From: Bacteroidales bacterium
GTDB lineage: Bacteria; Bacteroidota; Bacteroidia; Bacteroidales; UBA932
Direction of reading: 5' to 3'
Length of the DNA: 64,000 bases
Assembly (NCBI GenBank): GCA_017455065.1
Contig: JAFTBU010000049.1
Location: 186,001-250,000, forward strand
Positions 35,023-42,693 of the stretch are shown in pieces. The notes under the pieces are model-generated. The model searched no databases. It saw only the letters and a program-made list of their open reading frames with translations, and was not told the DNA's origin. Made by a program: the position numbers and the translations under genes. How positions within the stretch are numbered: the first letter of the stretch is position 1; every line of letters begins with the position of its first letter.

Positions 35023-35748
35023 ATGAAAACGAGAATAGTCGTCATCGTCACTGCTCTCATTATGGGAGTAGCTGCCTTAACCGCCTGTGGCGGAAGAGGG
35101 AATAAGAGCGGAAAGACTGCCCAGACCAAAGCACCGGAAAAACAGGCAAAACCTGAAGTCCCCGCCAAGAAGTGGTACGAGCAGGATTTCTCCCTGACCG
35201 AGAAAATGTATGTATCAAGGGCCAGTATGAGCCGTGTCTATGCCCGTAAAGGAAACGTCCTTATCTTCAAGATGGAGGGCAGTCAGACCACGAACCTCTT
35301 TATCTGTACTGATTCCACCAGGACTGGCTATGTTGTGAACGAAGGGGCACGCACTTATACTAAGAAGAGCGAAAAAACCGACTTCGACAGCGTAGACGAG
35401 GCTATCTACGATTACCTGCGGAGTTCGATGAGCAACACCATCTTTGGCGAGAGGCTTCAGAAGAACGGGAAAGGAGTTTCTGTTAAGGACACAACAATCT
35501 TTGGCCGTCCCGCATACGTGCTCACCCATGAGAAAACAGAGGATGTTGTTGGCACAGAACTGTACACCAAGGTTATCGAGTGGGTGGACAAGGAGAACGG
35601 CTTGCCCTATTACAAATATGGTCTGACAAAGAAAAACGGGGCGCCCTACATAGAAGGCAAGTCTTTCGAGGTAACCTCCTTCTCTGCCGAACCGACATAC
35701 GAAGGCCTTGTCGTTAGCCTTGACGGACTGACGGAAACAGCAAAGTAA
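35023..35748 (+). CDS. Lipoprotein of unknown function, 241 residues
   Basis: A lipoprotein signal (MKTRIVVIVTALIMGVAALTAC) with the lipid Cys at residue 22, then a lysine-rich linker and a beta-rich domain (about residues 50-235) with RASMSRVYARKGNVLIFKME, NLFICTDSTRTGYVVNE and VIEWVDKENGLPYYKYGLTK. I recognise no family. The beta-rich shape is similar to LolA-like or DUF4412-type folds, but this is only a general impression. It lies 9 bases after the OmpA-type gene and 23 before the next lipoprotein gene, so it belongs to the same cluster. Confidence 0.72.
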   Translation: MKTRIVVIVTALIMGVAALTACGGRGNKSGKTAQTKAPEKQAKPEVPAKKWYEQDFSLTEKMYVSRASMSRVYARKGNVLIFKMEGSQTTNLFICTDSTRTGYVVNEGARTYTKKSEKTDFDSVDEAIYDYLRSSMSNTIFGERLQKNGKGVSVKDTTIFGRPAYVLTHEKTEDVVGTELYTKVIEWVDKENGLPYYKYGLTKKNGAPYIEGKSFEVTSFSAEPTYEGLVVSLDGLTETAK

Positions 35749-35771
35749 TAATCCAATAAACATCCATCATC

Positions 35772-36305
35772 ATGAAAAAAACATTCATTTCCCTGGCGCT
35801 TGTCGCCTGCACCATCATGCTGATTTCCTGCGGGAATAGCGGCGATAAAAAGAGTGAGGCGAAACAGTCCGAACCCGCAGCGACTAGCGCTGCGGCACAA
35901 AAAGCGCTGACTCTTGGCGATGTCAATAATGAGAACTATGCCGAACTGATCAAAGCCCGCTGCGGCGTCGACCCCAATCCGGGTGGAGACCTGGTATTCT
36001 ACAGCGCATCCGCCAGCCCCGGCAACGCCAACCTGACCTTCAAGGGCGCGAAAGGCATCGAGGAACGAGACCTCCAGAAGATCATTTTCGAGCGCTGCCA
36101 GGTGGTGGCTGACGGCGGAGCCATTTACAAATTGGAATCCAATGCCGGGCAGGGCATCCACAAAGGCGATCCTATCAAGAGTTTCGACCAGTTGAACGGC
36201 TTCCAGTGGGTTTACGAGTACAAGGGAGCCCTCGTCAACTGTTCCGCATCAAAATACGGCGGCTCCAAGAGCGCCGACCGTTTTGAACTGCGTTTTGGAC
36301 GGTAA
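35772..36305 (+). CDS. Lipoprotein of unknown function, 177 residues
   Basis: A lipoprotein signal (MKKTFISLALVACTIMLISC) with the lipid Cys at residue 20, a Ser/Ala/Lys linker, and a small domain with ENYAELIKARCGVDPNPGGD, LVFYSASASPGNANLTFKGA and LNGFQWVYEYKGALVNCSAS. No family is recognised. A strong terminator follows the stop, closing the three-gene cluster. Its GC content is back near the genome level, unlike the two genes before it. Confidence 0.7.
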   Translation: MKKTFISLALVACTIMLISCGNSGDKKSEAKQSEPAATSAAAQKALTLGDVNNENYAELIKARCGVDPNPGGDLVFYSASASPGNANLTFKGAKGIEERDLQKIIFERCQVVADGGAIYKLESNAGQGIHKGDPIKSFDQLNGFQWVYEYKGALVNCSASKYGGSKSADRFELRFGR

Positions 36306-36345
36306 AAGCAGATTGGAGGAAAGGCCGGGCGGAGGAGGCAAAAAA

Positions 36346-36376
36346 GAGGAGGCGGACCTGGAAAGTCTGCCTCCTC
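36346..36376. terminator. Bidirectional rho-independent terminator
   Basis: A 12-bp stem GAGGAGGCGGAC/GTCTGCCTCCTC with one G-U pair and a 7-base loop. On the plus strand it is followed by TTTG; on the minus strand by TTTTTTG, so it can end both the lipoprotein cluster and the tRNA-Arg transcript. Confidence 0.85.
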
Positions 36377-36380
36377 TTTG

Positions 36381-36452
36381 TACCCCCGCTCGGAATCGAA
36401 CCGGGACCAACGGAACCGGAATCCGTTATTCTATCCTTTAAACTACAGGGGC
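36381..36452 (-). tRNA. tRNA-Arg, anticodon CCG
   Basis: A 72-base cloverleaf on the minus strand. The acceptor GCCCCTG pairs with CGGGGGT, the anticodon stem ACGGA pairs with TCCGT around TTCCGGT (anticodon CCG, reading CGG), and the T loop is TTCGATT with one mismatch in its stem (C-A). CCA is not encoded. A -7 box TAATTTTG lies 11 bases upstream (36464-36471) and a terminator follows. Confidence 0.92.
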
Positions 36453-36463
36453 GGATGGAAGGG

Positions 36464-36490
36464 CAAAATTAGTAAAAAATACTATTTTTG
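36464..36490. promoter_or_regulatory. Back-to-back -7 boxes: tRNA-Arg and fabD
   Basis: On the minus strand TAATTTTG (36471-36464) serves the tRNA-Arg; on the plus strand TATTTTTG (36483-36490) serves fabD, 20 bases before its ATG. Both are perfect TAnnTTTG matches. Confidence 0.6.
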
Positions 36491-36510
36491 TGAAATAAAG
36501 ACTATCCGAA

Positions 36511-37401
36511 ATGAAGACTGCTTACATATTCCCGGGACAGGGCTCCCAGTTCAGCGGAATGGCCAAAGGCCTGTACGAATCCTCCGCAGAAGCCAGGAAA
36601 ATGATGGACAAGGCCGATGCCATACTAGGCTTCAGCCTCACCGACATCATGTTCAACGGAACGGACGAAGACCTCAGGGCCACCAGGGTGACCCAGCCGG
36701 CGATATTCCTCCACTCGGTGACCCTCGCCGCCTGCTCCGCCCTCCCCGCCCCCGACATGGTCGCAGGACATTCCCTGGGCGAATTCTCCGCCCTCGTGGC
36801 CTCCGGAGCCATCAGTTTCGAAGACGGGCTGAAGCTGGTGCAGGCCAGGGCCCTGGCCATGCAGGAGTGCTGCGAAAAGGTCCCCGGGACAATGGCGGCA
36901 GTGATCGGCATGTCTGACGAAGAGGTCGTGAAGGCCTGCGCCGCTGCAGGCGGCATGGTGGTGGCTGCCAATTTCAACAGCCCCGGCCAGGTGGTGATTT
37001 CCGGCGAATCGGAGGCGGTCCAGGCCGCCTGCACGCTTCTGAAAGAAGCCGGCGCCAAGCGGGCCCTCCCGCTCGGCGTCAGCGGCGCCTTCCACTCCCC
37101 CCTGATGGAGCCCGCACGCACCAAACTCGCCATTGCCATAGAAGACACCCCCTTCAAAGCCCCCTCCTGCCCCGTTTACCAGAATGTCAGCGCCTCTGCT
37201 GAGACCGACCCCGGCAGGATCAAGGAAAATCTGCTCGCACAGCTCACCTCCCCCGTCCGCTGGACCCAGTCCATGCTGGCCATGATAGAAGACGGTGCCG
37301 GAAAATTCACGGAGATAGGTCCGGGAACAGTGCTCCAGGGCCTTGCGAAGCGCATCGCCAAAACCCTGGAGAAAGAACTGGAGATTTCAGGGATCGAATG
37401 A
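36511..37401 (+). CDS. fabD: Malonyl-CoA:ACP transacylase
   Basis: A 296-residue FabD that transfers malonyl groups from CoA to acyl carrier protein in fatty acid synthesis. KTAYIFPGQGSQFSGMAKGL starts the fold, the nucleophile is Ser88 in VAGHSLGEFSALV, and the general base His is in GAFHSPLM. VTQPAIFLHSV and KFTEIGPGTVLQGLAKR complete the pattern. It is full length and stands alone, with its own promoter 20 bases upstream and convergent with pnuT, whose stop is 10 bases away. Confidence 0.95.
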   Translation: MKTAYIFPGQGSQFSGMAKGLYESSAEARKMMDKADAILGFSLTDIMFNGTDEDLRATRVTQPAIFLHSVTLAACSALPAPDMVAGHSLGEFSALVASGAISFEDGLKLVQARALAMQECCEKVPGTMAAVIGMSDEEVVKACAAAGGMVVAANFNSPGQVVISGESEAVQAACTLLKEAGAKRALPLGVSGAFHSPLMEPARTKLAIAIEDTPFKAPSCPVYQNVSASAETDPGRIKENLLAQLTSPVRWTQSMLAMIEDGAGKFTEIGPGTVLQGLAKRIAKTLEKELEISGIE

Positions 37402-37410
37402 CCCGGGCCA

Positions 37411-37977
37411 TCAGGCCTTGTCCATCATCTTGAGCCACTTGCGGTATCCGAAGACAGCGAACACCGTATAGAGGCCGTAGATGCTGGCCTTGAAAGGGAT
37501 ACCCTTGTAAACATACAGTACGGTGCAGACCGCATCGACCACCAGCCACATCAGCCAGTGCTCCGCGTATTTGCGCGCCAGGGTCCACATAGCGACTATG
37601 CTCAGCGCCGTGGTGAAGGCATCGGTGATGGGCACGGTGCTGTTGGTGAAAGTCGAAAGTATCCACCAGATCAGCGCCCAGAGCCCCAGGCCGGCCAGGG
37701 TGGCCGGCAGTATGGCCGAAGTCTTGAAATGGGTCACCGACAGCTCTTCCTTCTTTTTCCCCTTCTTCCACACCAGATAGCCGTAGACAGCCGCCAGGAC
37801 ATAGTAGATGGCCAGTCCGAAATCGGCATACAGACCGGCCTTGAAATACAGGAAGATATCTATCAGAGGCATGATCACCCCTGCCAGCCAGAGCCATATG
37901 CTGGCCTTGTACTCCAGGTACAGGTAGGCGAGCCCTACCACGAAACCCAGGATGTCCAGGAATCTCAGCGCGTCCAT
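37411..37977 (-). CDS. pnuT: PnuC-family vitamin transporter, likely thiamine (PnuT)
   Basis: A 188-residue inner-membrane protein with about seven helices and the PnuC-family pattern: EYKASIWLWLAGVIMPLIDI, FLYFKAGLYADFGLAIYYVL, and a C-terminal tail YGLYTVFAVFGYRKWLK. PnuC takes up nicotinamide riboside; the PnuT subgroup moves thiamine. The assignment to thiamine rests on context: its start touches the stop of a TonB receptor that lies under a TPP riboswitch. The family pattern alone does not decide. Confidence 0.85.
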   Translation of the reverse strand: MDALRFLDILGFVVGLAYLYLEYKASIWLWLAGVIMPLIDIFLYFKAGLYADFGLAIYYVLAAVYGYLVWKKGKKKEELSVTHFKTSAILPATLAGLGLWALIWWILSTFTNSTVPITDAFTTALSIVAMWTLARKYAEHWLMWLVVDAVCTVLYVYKGIPFKASIYGLYTVFAVFGYRKWLKMMDKA

Positions 37978-40358
37978 CAGAATCTCAGAGTTATGCTGCC
38001 CAAGGCGGAGAAGCCCGCGACGGGCACGAATCCTATCTGGTAGTAACGGTTCCCTTCAGGGTGGCCGTAGCTGTCGCAGATGGCCGAATATACCCATCCG
38101 CCCTGGGCGCAACGCTCATTGAAGATATTGCCCAGGTTCACCCCGAAGATGACTTCCTTGAAGCCAAGGACCCGTTTCTGTGCCCTCAGGGCATAGTTTA
38201 TGGCTATCTCGGAGATGCTATAGGCGGGGAGGCTCCGGTCTACGTTCTGCGTATTGTCCAGATACTGGCGGCTTACGAAAGAAGTATGCCATTCGGCCTT
38301 GAACCCTCCCTTGTGGACACTGATGAATCCGTTCAGGATGGCCGAGGGCGAGAAGGCCAGGGTGGAATTGTCATAATGGATGGTGCGGGAGCCCAGGTCC
38401 CAGTCCTCCACCACCTCGTCGAAATCCAGGATGCGGTTGCGGCTCAGGGCGGCATTGCCCTCGAAAGTCAGCCAGGAAGTGGCATCCCACGCGAGGGAAG
38501 CCTCAATGCCGGCGCGGAAGGAATCCTTGATATTGGTGGTCAGGGCCTCGCCTATGTCGCTCTGCGCTCCGGTCTGCACGAACTGGTTGTCATACTTCAT
38601 ATAATACAGATTGACATCCGCGCGGAGGCTGCGGCCTGCGAAGACATAACCCAGCTCGTAATCCGTCAGGTGCTCGGGCACGGGCGCGGGATAGGAACCG
38701 TTGTCGGTGAAATTGTTGCGCTCCGGTTCGCGGTTGCTGAGGGCTACCGATGCGTATGCCCTGTGGGGACCGGAATGCCAGGAAAGGCCGGCTTTGGGAT
38801 TGAAGAAAGGATAGGTCTTGTCTATGTCGAGGGGCTGGTTGTAGTAGCCGCTGTCTTCTTCGTAGAACTTGTCGTTGATACCGTTCGTCTTGTAATGGAC
38901 ATATCTGAACTGCAGGTCCGCGAAGGCATCCAGGGCCCCGGTGATGTGATACTCGGCCTTGATGAAGGCGCTGGCGTCGGTCTTCCAGGCGTCGGAATCA
39001 TAATACCGGTACTTCCCGTCCTTGAGTATGGCGGAGGCGAGCCCCTCGTGCTTCACATAGGTCAGGTAGCCGAAATGGTTGCCGCTGAACTGCTGGGCGC
39101 TGACTCCGCCGAGCACTTCCCATGCCTCCTTTTTCCAGTTCATGTTCCACACCAGGCCCCAGGTGTGCTGGTCCAGGCCTTTCTGACGCACGAAATCGCT
39201 ACGTTTCAGATTGGATCCTGAAGAAGGGTCCTTGTAGCTGAGACCGTATTTGCTGAGCTTGTTGTTGGGTCTGAATTCTTCGTAGTATCCGTAACCGTAG
39301 GTGTAATGGAGGGTGGCGGAGGTGCTCAGGGCGTCGCTGATCTGCCAGGAGAGGGAGAGCAGGCTGTGGTTCTGGATGAAATTGTCCGTGGTCTTCGCCC
39401 AGAAGGAGCCGTCAGCCATCTTGTAGCGGTCGGTCAGGTAATTCCCGTCGGCATCCCGCGCGAAAGCGCCGGAATCATCATAGCGGAGGGTCTCCCAAAG
39501 GGTGTTGTAGCGGCCGAGGCCCACCCTGTACATGTCGGCGTAGGTCTTGATGCCGGTGTGCTCTCCGTAGGTGCCGTCCATAAGGCTCAGGTCGTTGTCA
39601 CCGGCGGTGATGCCGTTCCAGGCCTGGCCGGTGTGCTCGAAATTGCCAATGTTCTTGTACCTTATGGAGAAATCCCTGCCGTACCAGGCGAGGCCGCCGT
39701 AATAGCTGCCGGAGCGGCCGGCCGTGCCATGTACATATCCGTCGGTGGTGGTCTGGTGATAGGCACCGTCCAGGACGAAATGGTTGCCAATCAGTCCGGT
39801 GGAGAAGGAGCCGCCCCAGTTGGCGGTGCCCCAGGAACCGTAGGATGCGTTCAGCTCCCCTGAGAAAATATTGGCGGGGACCTTCGTGGAAAGGGCGACT
39901 GTGCCGCCGAAGGCTCCGTCGCCATTGGTCGAAGCACCCACGCCGCGCTGTATCTGCACGCTGCCGAGGAGCGAGGCGTAGCTGTTCATATTGGCCCAGA
40001 ACACCGCCTGGTCCTCGGGAGAATTAAGGGGTACTCCATCGAGGGTGACGTTGATGCGGGAATCGCCGGCGCCCCTGATGCGGAGGTAGCTGGTGCCGGA
40101 GCCCACACCGTTCTCGCTCCAGGAAAGCACACCCGGAGTGCGGGAGAACAGCACCGGAAGTTCCTTGCCGGTACGGGAGAATTCCCCGAGTTCGGCCCTC
40201 GCTATGCGGCTGATGGCGAAGGGTGCGTTTTCATGGCCGCGGACGGCCTTCACGACCACCGCGTCCAATTGTTCCATGATCACTGAATCGACCTGCTCCT
40301 GCGCACGGGAGAGGAAGCAGCCCAGAAGAGCTGCGGAAAAAAGAAGAATACGTTTCAT
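37977..40358 (-). CDS. TonB-dependent receptor, likely thiamine uptake
   Basis: A 793-residue outer-membrane receptor. It has a signal peptide (to about residue 19), a plug domain (about 35-150: ISRIARAELGEFSRTGKELP, TSYLRIRGAGDSRINVTLDG) and a 22-strand barrel ending in an aromatic residue (LGSITLRF). Receptors of this kind import vitamins and iron complexes with TonB energy. A TPP riboswitch stands directly upstream, so it most likely takes up thiamine or its phosphates, and it shares one base with the pnuT gene. Confidence 0.92.
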   Translation of the reverse strand: MKRILLFSAALLGCFLSRAQEQVDSVIMEQLDAVVVKAVRGHENAPFAISRIARAELGEFSRTGKELPVLFSRTPGVLSWSENGVGSGTSYLRIRGAGDSRINVTLDGVPLNSPEDQAVFWANMNSYASLLGSVQIQRGVGASTNGDGAFGGTVALSTKVPANIFSGELNASYGSWGTANWGGSFSTGLIGNHFVLDGAYHQTTTDGYVHGTAGRSGSYYGGLAWYGRDFSIRYKNIGNFEHTGQAWNGITAGDNDLSLMDGTYGEHTGIKTYADMYRVGLGRYNTLWETLRYDDSGAFARDADGNYLTDRYKMADGSFWAKTTDNFIQNHSLLSLSWQISDALSTSATLHYTYGYGYYEEFRPNNKLSKYGLSYKDPSSGSNLKRSDFVRQKGLDQHTWGLVWNMNWKKEAWEVLGGVSAQQFSGNHFGYLTYVKHEGLASAILKDGKYRYYDSDAWKTDASAFIKAEYHITGALDAFADLQFRYVHYKTNGINDKFYEEDSGYYNQPLDIDKTYPFFNPKAGLSWHSGPHRAYASVALSNREPERNNFTDNGSYPAPVPEHLTDYELGYVFAGRSLRADVNLYYMKYDNQFVQTGAQSDIGEALTTNIKDSFRAGIEASLAWDATSWLTFEGNAALSRNRILDFDEVVEDWDLGSRTIHYDNSTLAFSPSAILNGFISVHKGGFKAEWHTSFVSRQYLDNTQNVDRSLPAYSISEIAINYALRAQKRVLGFKEVIFGVNLGNIFNERCAQGGWVYSAICDSYGHPEGNRYYQIGFVPVAGFSALGSITLRF

Positions 40359-40365
40359 AAAAAAA

Positions 40366-40445
40366 CATTCCTACGACGGCATTACCCGTATCAGGTTCAA
40401 AGGGTATAATCTCAGCCCCGGCCCCGGGGCACCCCATATGTGAGA
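40366..40445 (-). ncRNA. TPP riboswitch (THI element)
   Basis: Read on the minus strand, the conserved TPP aptamer elements occur in order: GGGGTGCC, a GC-rich P3-like arm, GGCTGAGATTATACCC, TTTGAACCTGAT, and GGGTAATGCCGTCGTAGGAA. The aptamer ends about 8 bases before the ATG of the TonB receptor gene, so ligand binding probably masks ribosome access, since no terminator hairpin fits in the gap. A further short hairpin (40447-40463, GCTTCC/GGAAGC) lies 5' of it in the leader. Its target operon is the receptor and pnuT. Confidence 0.95.
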
Positions 40446-40468
40446 TGCTTCCTTGGAGGAAGCGGCAA

Positions 40469-40476
40469 CAAATTTA
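40469..40476 (-). promoter_or_regulatory. -7 box TAAATTTG of the thiamine uptake operon
   Basis: A perfect TAnnTTTG match on the minus strand. Transcription would begin near 40465, placing the small hairpin and the whole TPP aptamer in the leader. Confidence 0.6.
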
Positions 40477-40508
40477 AGCAATAAGCAGGAAATATGGTTT
40501 AAAAATCT

Positions 40509-40516
40509 TATTTTTG
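40509..40516 (+). promoter_or_regulatory. -7 box TATTTTTG of the GH10-CE1 gene
   Basis: A perfect TAnnTTTG match, 30 bases before the ATG at 40547. It is divergent from the thiamine operon promoter 33 bases away. No clear -33 element. Confidence 0.55.
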
Positions 40517-40546
40517 TTTGTACTGATAACCAAAGCTCTTTTCACA

Positions 40547-42685
40547 ATGAAAACAAGGTTCATCCCGGCAATCCTTGCCCTTGTCCTGGGTTCGCTTTCC
40601 ATGGCGGCCCAGCCCCGCGGAGCAGCTCCGCAGCCTATTACAGACGGCCTTAAGGACGCCTACAAAGATTATTTCATGATCGGTGTCGCCGTCAACCAGC
40701 GCAACGTAACCGTCCCCGAGCAGGTGGCCCTCGTCAAGAGGGAGTTCAACAGCATCACGGCGGAGAATGACATGAAGCCACAGCCGACCGAGCCCCGCAA
40801 GGGTGAGTTCAACTGGGAGGGAGCCGACAGGATCGCGGACTTTTGCCGTGAGAACGGCATAAAGCTCCGCGGCCACTGCCTGATGTGGCACAGCCAGGTG
40901 GGCGAATGGATCTACAGGGACGAGAAAGGCAACCTGCTGCCCAAGGAGCAGTTCTATGCCAATATGAAGCACCATATCCAGGCCGTGGTGAACCGCTACA
41001 AGGACGTGGTCTATGCCTGGGATGTAGTGAACGAAGCCGTGGCTGACAACCCGGTGCGTCCCGGCCAGTCCCCGATGCGTCAGAGCCCCATGTTCCAGAT
41101 CGCAGGCGAGGAGTTCATCTACAAGGCTTTCGAATATGCCCACGAAGCCGATCCCAACGCCCTTCTTTTCTACAATGACTACAACGAGGCCGATCCCCAG
41201 AAGAGCCAGCGCATCTACGACCTGGTCAAGAGGATGAAGGATGCCGGAGTGCCCGTCCACGGCATAGGCATGCAGGGCCATTACAATATCTACAGCCCCC
41301 TGGCTTCCGATGTGGAGGCTGCCATAGTCAAATACGCGGAGCTCGTGGACCATATCCATGTGACCGAGCTCGACATCAGGGTCAACACCGAGATGGGCGG
41401 ACAGCTGAACTTCAGCCAGGGCTCCCAGGCCGCAGTCTCCTCCTGGGAGCAGACCCTGCAGCAGGACCAGTATGAGAGTCTCTTCAGAGTCTTCCGCAAG
41501 CATGCCGACGTAATCGACTGCGTCACCTTCTGGAATGTCTCCGACAGGGATTCCTGGCTGGGAGTGAACAACTCTCCCCTGCTCTTCGACGCCAATTACC
41601 AGCCCAAGAGGGCTTATTCCGCCGTCAAGGGCTTCAACCCCGCCCTGGACAACGCTGTCGTCCTGGAAGACTTCGTACCTTCCACCAAGAACCAGCCCGG
41701 CCAGCAGTATCCCATGGTCAATTCCCAGGGCTATGTGAGGCTCAGGATCGACGCCCCCAAGGCCAACAGCGTGATCTGCACCCTCGGAGGCGGGACCGTC
41801 CTGCACAAAGGCGCCGACGGCTTCTGGACCGCCACCACCAAGGCTCCCGAGGATGAGGGCTTCCACTATTATCACCTCATCATCGACGGCGGAGTGTTCA
41901 ATGACCCCGGCACCGGCAATTTCTACGGCAGCACCCGCTGGGAGAGCGGCGTGGAGATTCCCGCCCACGACCAGGATTTCTATGCGGTCCGGAACGTACC
42001 CCACGGAAAGGTGGAGCAGGTGCTCTTCTGGTCTGAAAGCACTTCCCAGTACCGCACCGCCCTGGTTTACACTCCCCCGACCTATGATTCTTCCAAGAGG
42101 CAGAAATATCCCGTCCTCTACCTGCAGCACGGCTGGGGTGAGAACGAGACTTCCTGGAGCATCCAGGGTCACGCCAACCTCATCATGGACAATATGATAG
42201 CAGCCGGCGAGATCCAGCCCTTCATAGTGGTGATGACCTACGGCATGACCAACGACGTGCGTATCGGAGGCCTCCGCGGATTCAATTACAAGGATTTCGA
42301 GGCCGTCCTCTGCGACGAGCTTGTCCCCTACATCGATTCGCACTACAGGACCAAGGCTGACAGGAACGGCAGGGCCATGGCAGGCCTTTCGATGGGCGGC
42401 ATGGAGACCCACTCCATCACCCTGGCCCGTCCCGGCCTCTTCGGCTACTGGGGTCTGCTGAGCGGCGGCACCTACAACCCCGATGAGATCAAGGATCCGA
42501 GCCTGGTCAAAGGCATCTTCATGGGATGCGGAAGCAAGGAGAACCCCGACGGAGTGAACCGCGCCGCCGAAGCCCTGAGAGCTGCAGGATTCAATGCCAA
42601 GTCCTATGTCTCCGAAGGCACCGCCCACGAATTCCTGACTTGGAGAAGGTGCCTCAAGGAAATGGCTCCGATGCTGTTCAAATAA
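40547..42685 (+). CDS. GH10 xylanase fused to CE1 feruloyl/acetyl esterase
   Basis: A 712-residue exported enzyme (signal peptide to about residue 21, MKTRFIPAILALVLGSLSMA). Residues 30-370 are a GH10 endo-xylanase with acid/base Glu163 in AWDVVNEAV and nucleophile Glu274 in HVTELDIR. A linker beta-sandwich (about 385-490, similar to an early-set/CBM48-like module, VICTLGGGTVLHKGADGFWT) leads to a CE1-type esterase (about 500-712) with Ser615 in AGLSMGGMETHS and His694 in GTAHEFLTW. The same architecture is known in Xyn10D-Fae1A of Prevotella ruminicola, which cuts xylan and releases ferulate. The start follows the signal peptide. It opens a three-gene plus-strand block. Confidence 0.93.
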   Translation: MKTRFIPAILALVLGSLSMAAQPRGAAPQPITDGLKDAYKDYFMIGVAVNQRNVTVPEQVALVKREFNSITAENDMKPQPTEPRKGEFNWEGADRIADFCRENGIKLRGHCLMWHSQVGEWIYRDEKGNLLPKEQFYANMKHHIQAVVNRYKDVVYAWDVVNEAVADNPVRPGQSPMRQSPMFQIAGEEFIYKAFEYAHEADPNALLFYNDYNEADPQKSQRIYDLVKRMKDAGVPVHGIGMQGHYNIYSPLASDVEAAIVKYAELVDHIHVTELDIRVNTEMGGQLNFSQGSQAAVSSWEQTLQQDQYESLFRVFRKHADVIDCVTFWNVSDRDSWLGVNNSPLLFDANYQPKRAYSAVKGFNPALDNAVVLEDFVPSTKNQPGQQYPMVNSQGYVRLRIDAPKANSVICTLGGGTVLHKGADGFWTATTKAPEDEGFHYYHLIIDGGVFNDPGTGNFYGSTRWESGVEIPAHDQDFYAVRNVPHGKVEQVLFWSESTSQYRTALVYTPPTYDSSKRQKYPVLYLQHGWGENETSWSIQGHANLIMDNMIAAGEIQPFIVVMTYGMTNDVRIGGLRGFNYKDFEAVLCDELVPYIDSHYRTKADRNGRAMAGLSMGGMETHSITLARPGLFGYWGLLSGGTYNPDEIKDPSLVKGIFMGCGSKENPDGVNRAAEALRAAGFNAKSYVSEGTAHEFLTWRRCLKEMAPMLFK

Positions 42686-42693
42686 ACTTGAAT

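Noticed and set aside
32154..36452. Integrated element with tRNA-Arg as attachment site.
   Set aside because: The tRNA 3' end faces the lower-GC block, but I found no second copy of its 3' sequence near 32.2-32.4 kb and no integrase gene.
19681..40500. Shared ATATGGTTT sequence before xylB (19681-19689) and the GH10-CE1 gene (40492-40500).
   Set aside because: Only nine A/T-rich bases, in opposite orientation to the genes, and not found before susC or GH115; it may be chance.
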